Shown one piece after another: positions 61,878-64,000 of a stretch of 64,000 bases of DNA; position 1 is the stretch's first letter; each line of letters opens with the position of its first letter. The stretch covers positions 5,905,001 through 5,969,000 of the forward strand of contig NZ_CP071839.1 of the NCBI RefSeq assembly GCF_017526105.1. The letters run 5' to 3'. Source of the DNA: Streptomyces cyanogenus (lineage in GTDB: Bacteria > Actinomycetota > Actinomycetes > Streptomycetales > Streptomycetaceae). The notes under the pieces were generated by a model. The model was not told the DNA's origin and ran no database searches. It saw only the letters and a list, made by a program, of their open reading frames with translations. A program made the position numbers and the translations under genes.

Positions 61878-63659
61878 ATGCCCTCGACACGTGCAACCAC
61901 CGACCGTTCCGCCCTGCGCCCCCTGCTCCGGCTGTGGCCGTACGTCCGCCCGGTCCGCGCCAGGCTGTTCACCGCCGCGTTCGTCGCGGTCCTCGCCTCC
62001 TGCACGGGTCTGGTGATCCCGCTCGTCCTGAAGTGGCTGGTGGACGGGCCGGTCGCCGACCGCGACCCGGCGGGAGTGTGGCTCGGCGCGCTGTACCTGC
62101 TCCTGCTCGGTTTCGCCGAGGCGGTCCTGTTCGGCATACGGCGCTGGCTCGTGGCCCGGCCGCTGTCGCACGTCGAGGCGGAGATGCGGGCGGATCTGTA
62201 CCGGCGGCTGCAACGGCTGCCGGTCGCCTTCCACGACCGCTGGTCCTCCGGCCAGCTGCTCTCCCGGGGCACGACCGACCTGATGCTGCTGCGCATGTTC
62301 CTCGCCTTCCCGCTGACGTTCCTGCTCGTCAACGGCGTCACCATCGTCGTCGGCGTGGTGATCATGCTGCTGCAGGACTGGGTGCTGGGGCTGGTCGTCC
62401 TCGGGCCCGCCGTCCCCGTGATGTGGACCTGCGTGGTCTTCGAACGGCGGTACGCGCAGGTGGCGCGCCGCGCCCAGGACCAGGTCGGCGACCTGACCAC
62501 GGTGGTCGAGGAGAGCGTGCTCGGCATCCGCGTCATCAAGGGCTTCGGCCGCCACCGCAGCCAGGCCCGCGCCTTCCGCGAACTGTCGGGCCGGCTGCGC
62601 GGCACGGAACTGCGCAAGGCGCGGCTGCTGGCCACCATCTGGGGCGTCATCGTGACCCTGCCCGAGGTGGCCGTCGGGGCCGCGCTGGTGCTGGGCGCGG
62701 TGCGGGTGGCCGACGGGGAGCTGTCCGCGGGCACGCTGGTCGCCTTCCTCAGTACGGCCCTCGCGCTGCGGTGGCCGGTCGACTCGATCGGGTTCCTGCT
62801 GGCGATGAGCCAGGAGGCGGCCACCGCGACCGAGCGGTACTTCGAGGTGCGGGACGAGGTGCCGGAGGAGCAGTCCGCCGGGGACGGGCACGCTCGCCCG
62901 CGCGCGGGGGGAGTGCCGGGACTCCGGTTCGAGGACGTCTCCTTCCGCTACCCCGACGCGCCCCCCGGCTCCCCGCCCCTCCTCGCCCACGTCGACCTCC
63001 ACATCCGCCCCGGCGAGTCCATGGCCCTCGTGGGGGCGACCGGCAGCGGCAAGACGACCCTCACCGCGCTCGTCCCCCGGCTGCACGAGGTCACCTCGGG
63101 CCGGATCACCCTCGACGGCGTGGACATCACCGCGATGTCCCGCGAGGAACTGCGCACGAAGGTCGCCGTCGCCTTCGAGGAACCCACCCTGTTCTCGGCG
63201 AGCGTCGGCGAGAACGTGCTCATGGGCGCCCCGGACGGCGCCGGACGGCAGGACCTCGACCGGGCCCTCGCCATCGCGCAGGCCGACTTCGCGCACGCCC
63301 TCCCGCAGGGCACCGACACCCGCGTCGGAGAGCAGGGCCTCAGCCTCTCCGGCGGCCAGCGCCAGCGCCTGGCGCTGGCCCGCGCGGTCGTCGGCCGGCC
63401 CCGGTTCCTGGTACTGGACGACCCGCTGTCCGCCCTCGACGTGCACACGGAGGCCGCCGTGGAGGCCGCGCTGCGCCGGGTCCTCGCCGACACCACCGCC
63501 CTGATCGTGGCCCACCGCCCGTCCACGGTGCTGCTCGCCGACCGGGTCGCCCTGCTCTCGGGCGGCCGGATCGCCGCCGTCGGCACCCACCAGGAACTGC
63601 TGCGCCACAACGCCGAGTACGCCCGCCTGATGTCCGGGGAACAGGAGGACTCCCGTTGA
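61878..63659 (+). CDS. ABC exporter, fused membrane and ATPase domains (first subunit)
   Basis: The 593-residue protein has six membrane helices (~25-310; LFTAAFVAVLASCTGLVIPLVLKWLVDG onward) and an ATPase domain (~345-590) with Walker A ALVGATGSGKTTL, the signature LSLSGGQRQRLALARA, Walker B FLVLDDPLSALD and the H-loop IVAHRPST. The Q-loop sits in AFEEPTLFSASVGENV, where the usual Gln is Glu (EEP), suggesting one degenerate site, as in heterodimeric exporters. ATG 61878 is likely leaderless. It overlaps the next gene (TTGA), which supplies the second subunit. Confidence 0.92.
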   Translation: MPSTRATTDRSALRPLLRLWPYVRPVRARLFTAAFVAVLASCTGLVIPLVLKWLVDGPVADRDPAGVWLGALYLLLLGFAEAVLFGIRRWLVARPLSHVEAEMRADLYRRLQRLPVAFHDRWSSGQLLSRGTTDLMLLRMFLAFPLTFLLVNGVTIVVGVVIMLLQDWVLGLVVLGPAVPVMWTCVVFERRYAQVARRAQDQVGDLTTVVEESVLGIRVIKGFGRHRSQARAFRELSGRLRGTELRKARLLATIWGVIVTLPEVAVGAALVLGAVRVADGELSAGTLVAFLSTALALRWPVDSIGFLLAMSQEAATATERYFEVRDEVPEEQSAGDGHARPRAGGVPGLRFEDVSFRYPDAPPGSPPLLAHVDLHIRPGESMALVGATGSGKTTLTALVPRLHEVTSGRITLDGVDITAMSREELRTKVAVAFEEPTLFSASVGENVLMGAPDGAGRQDLDRALAIAQADFAHALPQGTDTRVGEQGLSLSGGQRQRLALARAVVGRPRFLVLDDPLSALDVHTEAAVEAALRRVLADTTALIVAHRPSTVLLADRVALLSGGRIAAVGTHQELLRHNAEYARLMSGEQEDSR

Positions 63660-64000
63660 CCAGCACGACCGCCTCCGCCCCCGCCGTCGCGGACGACGAC
63701 CCCGACCGCCGCCGGGAGACGGGCGACGGCGACCCCTTCGACCGGGACGTCCTGCCCACCCCGCCCGGCGCCACCGGCGCCCTGCTGCGCTCGCTGCTCG
63801 CACCCATGAAGGCCCGGGTCGCCCTGACCACGCTCCTGCTGCTGCTCCAGCAGGCGGCGGTGCAGACCGGCCCGCTGCTGGTGGCGTACGCCATCGACAG
63901 CGCCGTACCGGCGTTCCGGGACGACCGGCACGGCCCGCTGCTCGCGGTCGGCGCCGGCTACCTGCTGTGCGCCCTCGCCTCGGGCGGGCTGCAGTTCGCG
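63656..64000 (+). CDS. ABC exporter, second subunit (cut at window end)
   Basis: 115 codons are visible. TTG 63656 overlaps the stop of the first subunit by 4 bp. After a charged leader (~1-50, DDDPDRRRETGDGDPFDRD) come membrane helices (LTTLLLLLQQAAVQTGPLLVAYAIDSAV, LAVGAGYLLCALASGGLQFA). This is the membrane domain of an ABC exporter. It probably forms a heterodimer with the upstream protein; its ATPase domain is outside the window. Confidence 0.85.
   Translation, partial: MTSTTASAPAVADDDPDRRRETGDGDPFDRDVLPTPPGATGALLRSLLAPMKARVALTTLLLLLQQAAVQTGPLLVAYAIDSAVPAFRDDRHGPLLAVGAGYLLCALASGGLQFA

Overview
The window is high-GC actinobacterial chromosome and almost certainly Streptomyces. Coding is dense with G/C third positions, and GTG/TTG starts and 4-bp ATGA/GTGA overlaps are common. 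Families typical of the genus are present (DUF6230/DUF6114, DUF3515, GlgE-pathway genes, M4 metalloproteases). From memory the gene order resembles the region around pyk-ackA-pta-pfkA and glgB-mak-treS-glgE of S. coelicolor; I could not check this by alignment. No rRNA, tRNA, CRISPR array, prophage or insertion sequence was seen.

Layout. 0-9.7 kb: an AIM24 pair (one cut by the window edge), two DUF3817 genes, a TetR operon with paired palindromic operators, an ArsR/MFS divergent pair, a MarR regulator, the large subunit of isobutyryl-CoA mutase (icmA, with its diagnostic Phe80 and Gln198), and a TetR gene whose 3' end lies in a 33-bp minisatellite. 9.9-14.3 kb: a thioredoxin-TPR co-chaperone and a three-gene cell-surface operon (DUF6230, DUF6114, Ser/Thr-rich secreted protein) behind a 620-bp leader with three similar inverted repeats. 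14.3-20.4 kb: central carbon genes pyk, ackA, pta and, divergently, pfkA. 20.4-24.4 kb: an XRE regulator and a carbohydrate ABC importer (two permeases and a binding lipoprotein, no ATPase).

24.4-30.1 kb is the most unusual region. It is a divergent, tightly packed locus with two NB-ARC/TPR STAND NTPases. One lies directly after a purine-nucleoside-phosphorylase-like nucleosidase; the other is translationally coupled to a small multi-pass membrane protein. The nucleosidase C-terminus and the other NTPase's N-terminus share a DFRGG-x-F-x-GPV-x-GK tag. The nucleosidase and its NTPase appear to be one 968-residue protein split by a 19-bp insertion between 8-bp direct repeats. The layout fits a nucleotide-depletion / membrane-disruption conflict (immune) system.

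30-40.8 kb: a CitAB/DcuSR-type two-component system with DctA, a TetR/MFS pair with three operators, DUF2127, a MerR-thioredoxin pair, and a HelD-type RNA polymerase-recycling ATPase. 40.8-52.1 kb: the GlgE pathway. TreS (trehalose to maltose), maltokinase (maltose 1-phosphate), GlgE (alpha-1,4-glucan) and GlgB (branching) form one operon, with glycogen phosphorylase divergent. 52.1-58.5 kb: a YrhB/Imm35-like small gene flanked by degenerate copies of its own 3' end, DUF1990, two M4 metalloproteases (one with a P-domain), a LuxR-type regulator and DUF3515. 58.6-64 kb: a secreted beta-trefoil protein, a secreted hypothetical protein, a TlpA-like thioredoxin lipoprotein ending in seven copies of a 7-bp repeat, and a heterodimeric ABC exporter cut by the window end.
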